From the NCBI GenBank assembly GCA_964616465.1, contig CAZTTO010000005.1:121697-185696 (forward strand): 64,000 nt of DNA. Reading direction: 5' to 3'. This document shows positions 35,231-42,481 of this stretch, piece after piece. The notes beneath the pieces are model-generated. The model worked only from the letters and a program-made list of their open reading frames with translations, made no database searches and was not told where the DNA came from. Origin of the DNA: JAFLBI01 sp964616465 (GTDB taxonomy: Bacteria > Bacteroidota > Bacteroidia > Chitinophagales > Chitinophagaceae). Made by a program: the position numbers and the translations under genes. The first letter of the stretch is position 1. Every line of letters begins with the position of its first letter.

Positions 35231-35833
35231 TTATACAGTTAAAGATTGTTCTTCTGCTAAGACTTTACCTTGTTTAAAAATCTGAGACAAAACCAGTAAT
35301 GCTATAGCAGCCCAAAAAACATAGCGTGTATTTCCAAACATTTCTGCAGGTGCAAAATCAGTTCCGGCTATTCGTTGCACATAATCCCATTTCAGTTTGC
35401 TAATAACTACTTCAAACAATCCGTATCCAATCATTAAAAATCCCATCTTTCTCAAATAATTGCTATTAGCAGCATTGAAAGGTTCGCCTGACTCAACCTT
35501 CCTAATAAGTGCGAGCATATATGCTGCAAAAACAACAATGATTATTGAAGGAAGTAAGCCAGGTAAAATTGAACTGGAAAATGATTCATTGAATAAAATA
35601 CGTTCCCATAAAGACGGTTGCACTATTTGTAATTCAAGCCCACGTTGCGAATCAATAATAGAAAATGCATTGTTTTGGGAAATAATTTCTTTTTCGCTGA
35701 ATAATCTTCTGATAAAAATTGACAAGGATGCTTCATTCAATAAGAATATTAGTTGAAGTGGAAAAAACAGCATTGCTGACCAGCATAGGTATTTTGTATA
35801 CCACAATAAGCCCCACTTTTTAGTTTGTTGCAT
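35231..35833 (-). CDS. DUF2975 membrane protein
   Basis: 200 residues with about four membrane segments (near 20-40, 90-112, 128-150 and 170-188). The segment KVESGEPFNAANSNYLRKMGFLMIGYGLFE is the conserved DUF2975 core. ATG 35833 (MQQTKKWGLLWYTKY) is preferred over an in-frame start 45 nt upstream that would overlap the previous gene. The family is regularly paired with a small XRE regulator, as here. Its biochemical role is unknown; the pairing suggests a membrane sensor that modulates the regulator (inference). Confidence 0.8.
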   Translation of the reverse strand: MQQTKKWGLLWYTKYLCWSAMLFFPLQLIFLLNEASLSIFIRRLFSEKEIISQNNAFSIIDSQRGLELQIVQPSLWERILFNESFSSSILPGLLPSIIIVVFAAYMLALIRKVESGEPFNAANSNYLRKMGFLMIGYGLFEVVISKLKWDYVQRIAGTDFAPAEMFGNTRYVFWAAIALLVLSQIFKQGKVLAEEQSLTV

Positions 35834-35843
35834 AAGTAATAAT

Positions 35844-36422
35844 TTAAATGACTCCTTCTTGTTCTTTTTTAAGTGCAATAATTTTATCGTAGTAGTTGGC
35901 TAACAAAACAACTATGATGGCTATCCAAAAAATCAATTGGTGCTCACCGCCTTCAGTCCATAACTTATACTTATTATCAGAGATCTCGCTTACCCATTTT
36001 TTGGTTACATGCTGACTGGCTCGAATAGAAGCGTACAATATCATTATAAAAAGTGCCATCCAGGTAATGAATAGGGAAACTTGATCTTCTTGTTTTTTTG
36101 AGGGATCATTTTTCCAAATTGCAAACCAAAGAAATAAAAACGTGCATGCTAACATGAGTGTTGATGCACCACCACCTGTAAGTCGGCCAGTATACCAGAA
36201 TAGTTTTTGAAATGTGGACAGCTCTTTAGTTTCAATTCTCCCCGCTTTTAAGACAACTGCATTTTTATTTTCAAAACTTTCAAGCGTATTTGGTTCACTA
36301 TTGTCAATGGGCACAACCATGGTTTGAAAGCTTGTGTTTTTATTGAACATCATGTCGCCAAACATATAAACCTGCAGACCAAATAAGAGCGCTATGCCAA
36401 CAAGGTAGTATATCCTTCTCAT
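35844..36422 (-). CDS. Membrane protein of unknown function, first gene of the XRE/DUF2975 unit
   Basis: 192 residues with about four hydrophobic segments: near the N-terminus (LVGIALLFGLQVYMF), around 85-100 (STLMLACTFLFLWFAIW), 118-134 and 163-180. A soluble loop of about 60 residues follows the first segment on the outer side. I do not recognise a family. The C-terminal half has the same general four-helix look as DUF2975 proteins, so it could be a distant relative. It is transcribed from a TTG-N17-TATGTTTG promoter overlapped by an inverted repeat. Confidence 0.6.
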   Translation of the reverse strand: MRRIYYLVGIALLFGLQVYMFGDMMFNKNTSFQTMVVPIDNSEPNTLESFENKNAVVLKAGRIETKELSTFQKLFWYTGRLTGGGASTLMLACTFLFLWFAIWKNDPSKKQEDQVSLFITWMALFIMILYASIRASQHVTKKWVSEISDNKYKLWTEGGEHQLIFWIAIIVVLLANYYDKIIALKKEQEGVI

Positions 36423-36438
36423 GTGCCTGAAATTTCGA

Positions 36439-36446
36439 CAAACATA
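36439..36446 (-). promoter_or_regulatory. Promoter of the XRE/DUF2975 operon
   Basis: The minus strand reads TATGTTTG, with a TTG 17 nt upstream of it. This is a good -33/-7 pair, 16 nt before the first start codon. Confidence 0.6.
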
Positions 36447-36458
36447 GTAAAATTATTG

Positions 36459-36481
36459 AAAAACAATAAAATGTTGTTTTT
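36459..36481. promoter_or_regulatory. Inverted repeat at the XRE/DUF2975 promoter
   Basis: AAAAACAA-N7-TTGTTTTT, an 8-bp inverted repeat covering the -33 region of the minus-strand promoter. It lies between divergent genes. Candidate operator for the small XRE protein. Confidence 0.45.
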
Positions 36482-36534
36482 TATCATAATTTTTCTGGAA
36501 CCTCAAAAGCAGTATCTTTCAAAAAATAACTAAT

Positions 36535-38073
36535 ATGGACTTTGTAGCACATGTTCAGCAGGGCTATACATTTAAAGGAGATTCATTTGTGCTTGGTGTA
36601 GGAATTCATGAGGGTAAAACTCATCCAGAGGCTCAAGTAAAAGTTCCTTTGAAGACGCTCAACAGACATGGTCTCATTGCTGGTGCCACTGGTACAGGTA
36701 AAACCAAAACCCTTCAATTACTTGCCGAGTGTTTAAGTGACCATTCCATTCCTGTTTTAATGATGGATATTAAAGGCGACTTAAGCGGAATTGCACAAGC
36801 TGGTCAATCCAATGCAAAAATTGAGGAGCGAATTGCTACTATGCAAATGACCTATCAACCTACAGCCTATCCCGTTGAATTGTTAACACTCACAGAGCAA
36901 CCTGGGGTAAGACTTCGTGCAACAGTTACTGAGTTTGGTCCAGTTTTATTAAGTAAGATTTTAGGTTTGAATGATACACAAGGCGGTTTGGTTTCTTTAA
37001 TTTTTAAGTTTTGTGACGATCAAGGATTTCCATTACTCGACCTCAAAGACTTTATTAAGGTCTTGCAATATATTAGCCAAGACGGAAAAGCAGCCATTGA
37101 GAAAGAGTATGGTAAAATATCTACTACATCAACGGGAACAATATTGCGTAAAGTGATTGAGCTTCAACAACAAGGTGCAGATGTGTTCTTTGGTGAGCCA
37201 AGTTTTGAAGTAGAAGATTTAATGCAAATAGCACCAGATGGCAGGGGTATGATACATGTGTTGAGAGTGACCGATATGCAGGATAAACCAAAACTGTTTT
37301 CCACTTTCATGTTACAATTATTAGCAGAACTTTATGCAAGTTGTCCAGAAGAAGGCGATTTAGATCAGCCAAAGTTGATTTTATTTATAGATGAAGCGCA
37401 TTTAGTGTTTCAAGAAGCAAGTGATGCATTAATGCAACAATTAGAATCGGTTACAAAACTCATTCGTTCGAAAGGAATTGGCATTTTCTTCTGTACCCAA
37501 AATCCGCAGGATGTTCCTGCTTCTATTTTGAGTCAGTTAGGTTTTAAAGTACAACATGCATTGCGAGCATTTACGGCTGCCGATAGGAAAACGATTAAAC
37601 AGGCTGCTGAGAATTTTCCATTGACAGATTTTTATAAAACGGATGAGCTCCTCACTCAAATGGGTATTGGAGAAGCATTTATAACATTGCTAAACGAGAA
37701 GGGAATTCCAACACCGTTGGTACATACCATGCTTTTGCCTCCAAGAAGTAGAATGGATATATTAACAGACAATGAGATCAATGATTTAATGAAGAGAAGT
37801 AGACTTGCAGTGAAATACAATAAATCGATTGATAATACCAGTGCTTACGAAATGTTAGAGCAAAAAATTCAGCAGCGATTAGAAATGAACGACGAAGAAA
37901 AAAACGATCAGCCACCACCAAAATCAACTACTACATCTACAGGCGGATTTTTTGATCATCCTGTGGTTAAACAGGTTGGAAGAACAGCAGCTGCTGTGTT
38001 AACAAGATCCTTACTTGGAGCGTTAGGATTAGCTGGAACTAGAAGAGCAAGTACATCAAGAAGAAGGCGTTAA
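36535..38073 (+). CDS. HerA-like ATPase (DUF853 family)
   Basis: A 512-residue P-loop ATPase. Walker A is AGATGTGKTKT (residues 50-60), followed by VPVLMMDIKGDLSG. Walker B is LILFIDEAHLVFQ. A sensor region reads IGIFFCTQNPQDVPASILSQLGFKVQHALRAFT. This is the DUF853/YjgR branch of the HerA-FtsK superfamily, thought to pump or remodel nucleic acid, although its role is not established. The C-terminal ~60 residues are low-complexity and end in Arg-rich RRASTSRRRR. It is convergent with copA (7 nt apart). Confidence 0.88.
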   Translation: MDFVAHVQQGYTFKGDSFVLGVGIHEGKTHPEAQVKVPLKTLNRHGLIAGATGTGKTKTLQLLAECLSDHSIPVLMMDIKGDLSGIAQAGQSNAKIEERIATMQMTYQPTAYPVELLTLTEQPGVRLRATVTEFGPVLLSKILGLNDTQGGLVSLIFKFCDDQGFPLLDLKDFIKVLQYISQDGKAAIEKEYGKISTTSTGTILRKVIELQQQGADVFFGEPSFEVEDLMQIAPDGRGMIHVLRVTDMQDKPKLFSTFMLQLLAELYASCPEEGDLDQPKLILFIDEAHLVFQEASDALMQQLESVTKLIRSKGIGIFFCTQNPQDVPASILSQLGFKVQHALRAFTAADRKTIKQAAENFPLTDFYKTDELLTQMGIGEAFITLLNEKGIPTPLVHTMLLPPRSRMDILTDNEINDLMKRSRLAVKYNKSIDNTSAYEMLEQKIQQRLEMNDEEKNDQPPPKSTTTSTGGFFDHPVVKQVGRTAAAVLTRSLLGALGLAGTRRASTSRRRR

Positions 38074-38080
38074 CCTTAAT

Positions 38081-40219
38081 CTATTTGTGTACTTTTTTCC
38101 AACGTAAACGAATGCTATTGATAGCTAATACTACATCGCTTAATCCCATAATTAAGGCAGCAATAGTGGGTTGTAGGAAACCCATTGCAGCTACTGGAAT
38201 TGCCACAATATTGTAAGAGAATGCCCAAAATAAGTTTTCTTTGATCGTGATGAATGTGTGTTTCCCTAATCCAAGTGCAAGCGGCAATTGAGCCAAGCCT
38301 TTATTGGTTAAAATTACTTGAGCACTTTGTAATGCAATCTGACTAGCATCACTGAGTGAAACACCAACTGTTGCTTTTGCCAATGCTGGTGCATCATTAA
38401 TTCCATCACCAACCATGGCAGTTGGTTGTTCATTATTTAGCTTTTCAATTTGAGCTAGCTTTTGTTCGGGTGTTTGTTCTGAAATTACATGCTTGATGCC
38501 TAGTTGTTCTGCGACCGATAAACATTTTTGATGATTATCACCACTTAGCATGATCGTTTCAACTCCATTTCTATGCAAGGTATCAATCACATTTTTTGCC
38601 TCAGGTCTTATTTCATCAGCCACATCAATCCATCCAATGAGTTCATCATTTTTTGTGATAAATACATTATGAGAATTTTCTACAATGATATTTGGACTAA
38701 GTCCTTTTGAAGAAGTGGCTCCATATTTGTTTCCTTCTTTATCGAATGCCCAAACACCTAATCCTTTTACCTCCTCTACTTTTGTCCAACGCATCCAATC
38801 TTTGCGTTTCCAGTTTTGTGAGATACAACGAGCAATAGGATGGTTGCCATATTTTTCTAATGAAAAAGCAATTTGTTTGAATGATTCATCATCAATTGAA
38901 GTATGATATTTTGTTATTACAAAATGCCCTGTGGTTAATGTGCCTGTTTTGTCAAATACAACACGTTTGATAGACTTGAAGACTTCTAAACTTTTTGCAT
39001 TTTTAAATAGAATTCCTTGTTGTGCAGCTCTGCCTAATCCAACAGCTATTGCAGCTGGGGTAGCCAATCCCATAGCACATGGACAAGCTATCACAAGTAC
39101 TGCAATTGATCTTAAAAGGCTTTGTGTAAAACCAACATCTGTCAAAATATAATTGAGTAAAATTGTTAATACTGCTATACCTATTACGGTTGGGACAAAT
39201 ACGGCTGAAATTTTATCGGCTAATTGTTGTACAGGTGGCTTCTCTGCTTGAGCTTCTTTTACCATTCTTACAATGTGACTCATAACTGTATCTTCACCTA
39301 CGGCTGATACATAAGCTTTTAAAGTGCCTGCTTCTACCATACTCCCACCAATGAGGGTATCATTCATTTTTTTGAGAACTGGAACACTTTCGCCAGTTAA
39401 AATAGATTCATTAATGGTAGCTTCCCCCCAAAGTATTTTACAATCTTGTGGAACATACTCACCAGCTTTAATCAATAATAAATCACCTACACGAAGTTGT
39501 GTACTTTCAACACTAAAAATTTGTTCTTGTTGTTGATCATCGAATGCAATCATGTTGGCCATGATTTTCTGCGAAACGGTTAATTTTTTTATGGCAGCCT
39601 GTGTGGTTTCTATTGACTTATCTTCCATCCAATAACCAAGGAATACAAGAGTTAATATGGTGCAAGTTGTTTCATAAAACAGATATTGTTCTGCTTGTCC
39701 TGTTAAAGTGCCATACAGACTATAAATTAAAGCGGCACTGCTACCTAAAGTAATAAGAACATTCATGTTAGGAACGCCTTTTGTAAAGCTGTTCCAAGCA
39801 CTTCTGCCAAAGAAATCCATTCCTACTACATAAACAGGAACCGTTAAAGCTAGTTGTACATAAGGATTCATTAAGAAATGCAAATGCAAGCCCGGAATCA
39901 TGTGCAACATAAGAGGGGCCGTGAAAATGAAACAGAACAAGAACCGATGCAGGTGGTTTTTAAACCATTTTTTTCTTTTTGTTGGAGATTGTTGGTTGGA
40001 GGGATCCTCTACACGATAACCTAAATTTTCAATTCCTTTTACCAAATTGTTTGCAGCCACTTCACTTCTAAAACTAACATCGCCTCCAATAAAATTCACT
40101 TTTATATCTTGAGCCCCTTGTTGTTGAAGGTATTGCTGAATACTAAGTGCACAATTGGTACAACTCATTCCAGATACCTTCCAGTTAAAAGTAGGAGCAG
40201 AATTTACTTGCGTTTCCAT
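38081..40219 (-). CDS. copA: Copper-type P1B ATPase (CopA-like)
   Basis: Exports Cu(I) or a similar soft metal across the inner membrane. The 712-residue protein has one N-terminal HMA domain with SGMSCTNC (Cys20, Cys23), then membrane helices. The actuator loop has LTGES, the ion-binding motif is CPC (379-381) in VIACPCAMGLATPAA, the phosphorylation site is Asp423 in DKTGTLT, and the hinge is MVGDGINDAPAL. The CPC motif places it among Cu/Ag transporters. The sole HMA domain and lack of a nearby chaperone or regulator are notable. The start codon is 4 nt from an exact -7 box. It is divergent from tsaE. Confidence 0.94.
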   Translation of the reverse strand: METQVNSAPTFNWKVSGMSCTNCALSIQQYLQQQGAQDIKVNFIGGDVSFRSEVAANNLVKGIENLGYRVEDPSNQQSPTKRKKWFKNHLHRFLFCFIFTAPLMLHMIPGLHLHFLMNPYVQLALTVPVYVVGMDFFGRSAWNSFTKGVPNMNVLITLGSSAALIYSLYGTLTGQAEQYLFYETTCTILTLVFLGYWMEDKSIETTQAAIKKLTVSQKIMANMIAFDDQQQEQIFSVESTQLRVGDLLLIKAGEYVPQDCKILWGEATINESILTGESVPVLKKMNDTLIGGSMVEAGTLKAYVSAVGEDTVMSHIVRMVKEAQAEKPPVQQLADKISAVFVPTVIGIAVLTILLNYILTDVGFTQSLLRSIAVLVIACPCAMGLATPAAIAVGLGRAAQQGILFKNAKSLEVFKSIKRVVFDKTGTLTTGHFVITKYHTSIDDESFKQIAFSLEKYGNHPIARCISQNWKRKDWMRWTKVEEVKGLGVWAFDKEGNKYGATSSKGLSPNIIVENSHNVFITKNDELIGWIDVADEIRPEAKNVIDTLHRNGVETIMLSGDNHQKCLSVAEQLGIKHVISEQTPEQKLAQIEKLNNEQPTAMVGDGINDAPALAKATVGVSLSDASQIALQSAQVILTNKGLAQLPLALGLGKHTFITIKENLFWAFSYNIVAIPVAAMGFLQPTIAALIMGLSDVVLAINSIRLRWKKVHK

Positions 40220-40223
40220 ACTT

Positions 40224-40231
40224 CAAAGGTA
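40224..40231 (-). promoter_or_regulatory. -7 promoter box of copA, possibly leaderless
   Basis: The minus strand reads TACCTTTG, then AAGT, then the copA ATG. This is the same N4 spacing as tsaE on the other strand. Confidence 0.6.
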
Positions 40232-40295
40232 CATCTCTGTAAAAAGTTTGGATTTGCTACATTAGGAATATATTTTCTACATGGATGCAAAACGC

Positions 40296-40303
40296 TAGGT
40301 TTG
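40296..40303 (+). promoter_or_regulatory. -7 promoter box of tsaE, possibly leaderless
   Basis: TAGGTTTG followed by TTAT and the tsaE ATG at 40308. Confidence 0.55.
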
Positions 40304-40307
40304 TTAT

Positions 40308-40718
40308 ATGGAAATGACTTATCAAATCCAGCAAATTAATGATGCTGCTATTTGGCTATGGGAGCAAGGTAAAAGTCGCTCTGTTTGGGCTTTTGATGCT
40401 CCAATGGGTAGCGGAAAAACAACACTTATTCATGCTTTGTGCAGTTTTCTTACCGTTCGAGACGCCGTGGGTAGCCCAACATTTGCCATTGCCAATCAGT
40501 ATGAATCGCCAATTGCAGGAACTATTTGGCATATGGACTGGTATAGGTTGAAAGGGGAGGAAGAAGCAATGGCTGCTGGGATTGAGGAGTTATTGTATGC
40601 GGGCGGATATTGTTGGATTGAATGGCCAGAAAAGGCTAGAGAAATTTTACCTGATGATTGTTGGTGGATTAAAATTGAATGGGTGGATACGGTTACTAGA
40701 AAGATTATTGTTGCTTAA
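40308..40718 (+). CDS. tsaE: tRNA threonylcarbamoyladenosine biosynthesis ATPase TsaE
   Basis: The 136-residue ATPase supports TsaB/TsaD in forming t6A37 on ANN-decoding tRNAs. It has Walker A (FDAPMGSGKTTLIHAL), the conserved VGSPTFAIANQYE switch region, and HMDWYRL followed by an acidic stretch and IEWPEKA. These are the full TsaE signature in the usual order and length. The first ATG lies only 4 nt after a -7 box; a second ATG is two codons later. TsaB and TsaD are not in the window. Confidence 0.94.
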   Translation: MEMTYQIQQINDAAIWLWEQGKSRSVWAFDAPMGSGKTTLIHALCSFLTVRDAVGSPTFAIANQYESPIAGTIWHMDWYRLKGEEEAMAAGIEELLYAGGYCWIEWPEKAREILPDDCWWIKIEWVDTVTRKIIVA

Positions 40719-40845
40719 CTTTCTTTTTATTAGGCCACCAATTATAGAGAACTAACAACATGAATGCAAATGGAGAAAGTAAAAATGAGAAAAGTTTTTT
40801 CAAGGCACTTTTTTGGGTATGACCTAGAAGAGATTTAAAGGTTTA

Positions 40846-41919
40846 ATGATGGATGCAAAAAATAATATTCCTTTTTGGAAAAAGTGCTTGCGACATTATG
40901 GTGCTTTAACAGGTATATCTATATTAACAATTGCTGCCATTTTTGCTCTAACAGGGTATTGGATTATTCCAGATCCCAGCCCTAATGCAAACAGAATGAT
41001 ACCAGCCCTCGGAAGTCGTCCGCCTGGCTTTTCTATTACTTTACTCAAGATTCCAATTCCTGATGTACCACCAACTAATTTGATTGAACAAGGGCTTAAT
41101 GGAAAGAGAGACCAATACCAGTATATTCCTGTTACTTCTTGGAAAAAGGAAGGTGCGCATTGGGTTGTTCAGCAATTCATTGATGAGGGTATTACAAAGG
41201 AGGTGATTTTTTCAGCAGCTACTGTTGGTGAAAACCCTTTTAAACAAACAACTTTTTGGTTGGGTACTGATAAGTTTGGTCGAGATATGTTAAGCCGACT
41301 TATTTTGGGAACCCGTGTAAGCTGGAGTGTAGGTACTATTGCTGTGTTTATTTCTCTACTATTAGGAATTGGATTAGGATCCATTGCTGGATATTATGGA
41401 GGTAAAATTGATGGGGCTGTTATGTGGTTGGTGAACGTTGTTTGGAGTATGCCGACTTTATTGTTGGTTTTTGCAATAACGCTGTTATTAGGAAAAGGAT
41501 TTTGGCAGGTGTTTGTTGCTATTGGTTTGTCGATGTGGGTCAATGTTGCTAGAATGGTGCGTGGACAGGTATTAGCTACAAGAGAGCTGTCTTATATTGA
41601 AGCTGCTCGAGCATTGGGATACAGTGATAGCAGAATTATCATAAGGCATATTTTTCCCAATATTATGGGACCTATTTGGGTTTTGGCAGCTAGTAATTTT
41701 GCATCGGCCATTGTTATGGAAGCTGGTCTGAGCTTTTTGGGTGTTGGTGTGCAACCTCCTATGCCTAGTTGGGGACTCATGCTAAAAGAGAATTACAACT
41801 TTATTATCACAAATAGGCCAGCGCTTGCTCTTGCGCCAGGAATTGCCATTATGTTACTTGTTTGGGCTTTTAATTTATTAGGAAACGGTCTGCGCGACAT
41901 CATGAGCGTTCGAACTTAA
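40846..41919 (+). CDS. OppC/DppC-type ABC transporter permease
   Basis: A 357-residue inner-membrane permease of the oligopeptide/nickel ABC family. It starts with a cytosolic tail and one helix (about 20-40), then a long periplasmic region. The BPD_transp_1 domain includes FWLGTDKFGRDMLSRLILGTRVSW and the EAA loop YIEAARALGYSDSRIIIRHIFPNI. Seen in OppC, these contact the ATPase subunit. The partner permease, ATPases and binding protein are not adjacent, so it is an orphan here, as is common in Bacteroidota. Two tandem ATG codons start the gene. Confidence 0.9.
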   Translation: MMDAKNNIPFWKKCLRHYGALTGISILTIAAIFALTGYWIIPDPSPNANRMIPALGSRPPGFSITLLKIPIPDVPPTNLIEQGLNGKRDQYQYIPVTSWKKEGAHWVVQQFIDEGITKEVIFSAATVGENPFKQTTFWLGTDKFGRDMLSRLILGTRVSWSVGTIAVFISLLLGIGLGSIAGYYGGKIDGAVMWLVNVVWSMPTLLLVFAITLLLGKGFWQVFVAIGLSMWVNVARMVRGQVLATRELSYIEAARALGYSDSRIIIRHIFPNIMGPIWVLAASNFASAIVMEAGLSFLGVGVQPPMPSWGLMLKENYNFIITNRPALALAPGIAIMLLVWAFNLLGNGLRDIMSVRT

Positions 41920-41984
41920 TTATAACTTCTTGGAATAATCTTTTCTTTCAGTTAAAACTTTTCTTGAATAATTTCATACTTGGT

Positions 41985-42479
41985 ATGAACAGCAAAGGAT
42001 CCTATTTTCTGCTTATATGTTTTGTGGGTTTTGTTTTAACAACAATTGCTCAGCCAGTTGAGCTGCGAATCATGCGTGGCAATCATATTGTACACAGGTT
42101 TTTGCAGGGTGATCCAATAAAGGTTCATACTGTTCAAAATAGAATTTGGAAAGGCATGATCACTTTCATGCATGAAGACAGCATATTCATTAATATAAAG
42201 GCTGTTGCTTTAAAAGATATTTCATTAATTAGGTCAAATAAGCCGGGAAGAAAAAAGCAACGGCGCGATTTTAATGAAGTGCTTGTAATGGCAGGGGCAT
42301 TGTTGCCATTATTATTGACCGCTCAAGTTGAAAGTATAGCTGACTTTTTATTTTATACTGAAGATGTTTTTATTCCAAACGTCGTTCAGCCTACAGGGAA
42401 AGGTAGGGTATTGAAGAAGGATGTAGAGATACGAGGAAATTATCGTGTAGAAGTATTAGACCGAAGATTGGGTTGGTGA
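41985..42479 (+). CDS. Exported protein of unknown function
   Basis: A 164-residue protein with a hydrophobic N-terminal signal (GSYFLLICFVGFVLTTIAQ), so it is secreted or anchored. A beta-rich segment follows (ELRIMRGNHIVHRFLQGDPIKVHTVQNRIWKGMITFMHEDSIFINIKAVALKDISLI), then one hydrophobic segment near residue 105 (VLVMAGALLPLLLTA), and a basic C-terminus. The pattern is common in small Bacteroidota proteins with an SH3-like fold before a membrane helix. I do not recognise a function. The ATG 41985 begins the signal sequence; the gene is convergent with ispG (2 nt apart). Confidence 0.65.
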   Translation: MNSKGSYFLLICFVGFVLTTIAQPVELRIMRGNHIVHRFLQGDPIKVHTVQNRIWKGMITFMHEDSIFINIKAVALKDISLIRSNKPGRKKQRRDFNEVLVMAGALLPLLLTAQVESIADFLFYTEDVFIPNVVQPTGKGRVLKKDVEIRGNYRVEVLDRRLGW

Positions 42480-42481
42480 TT

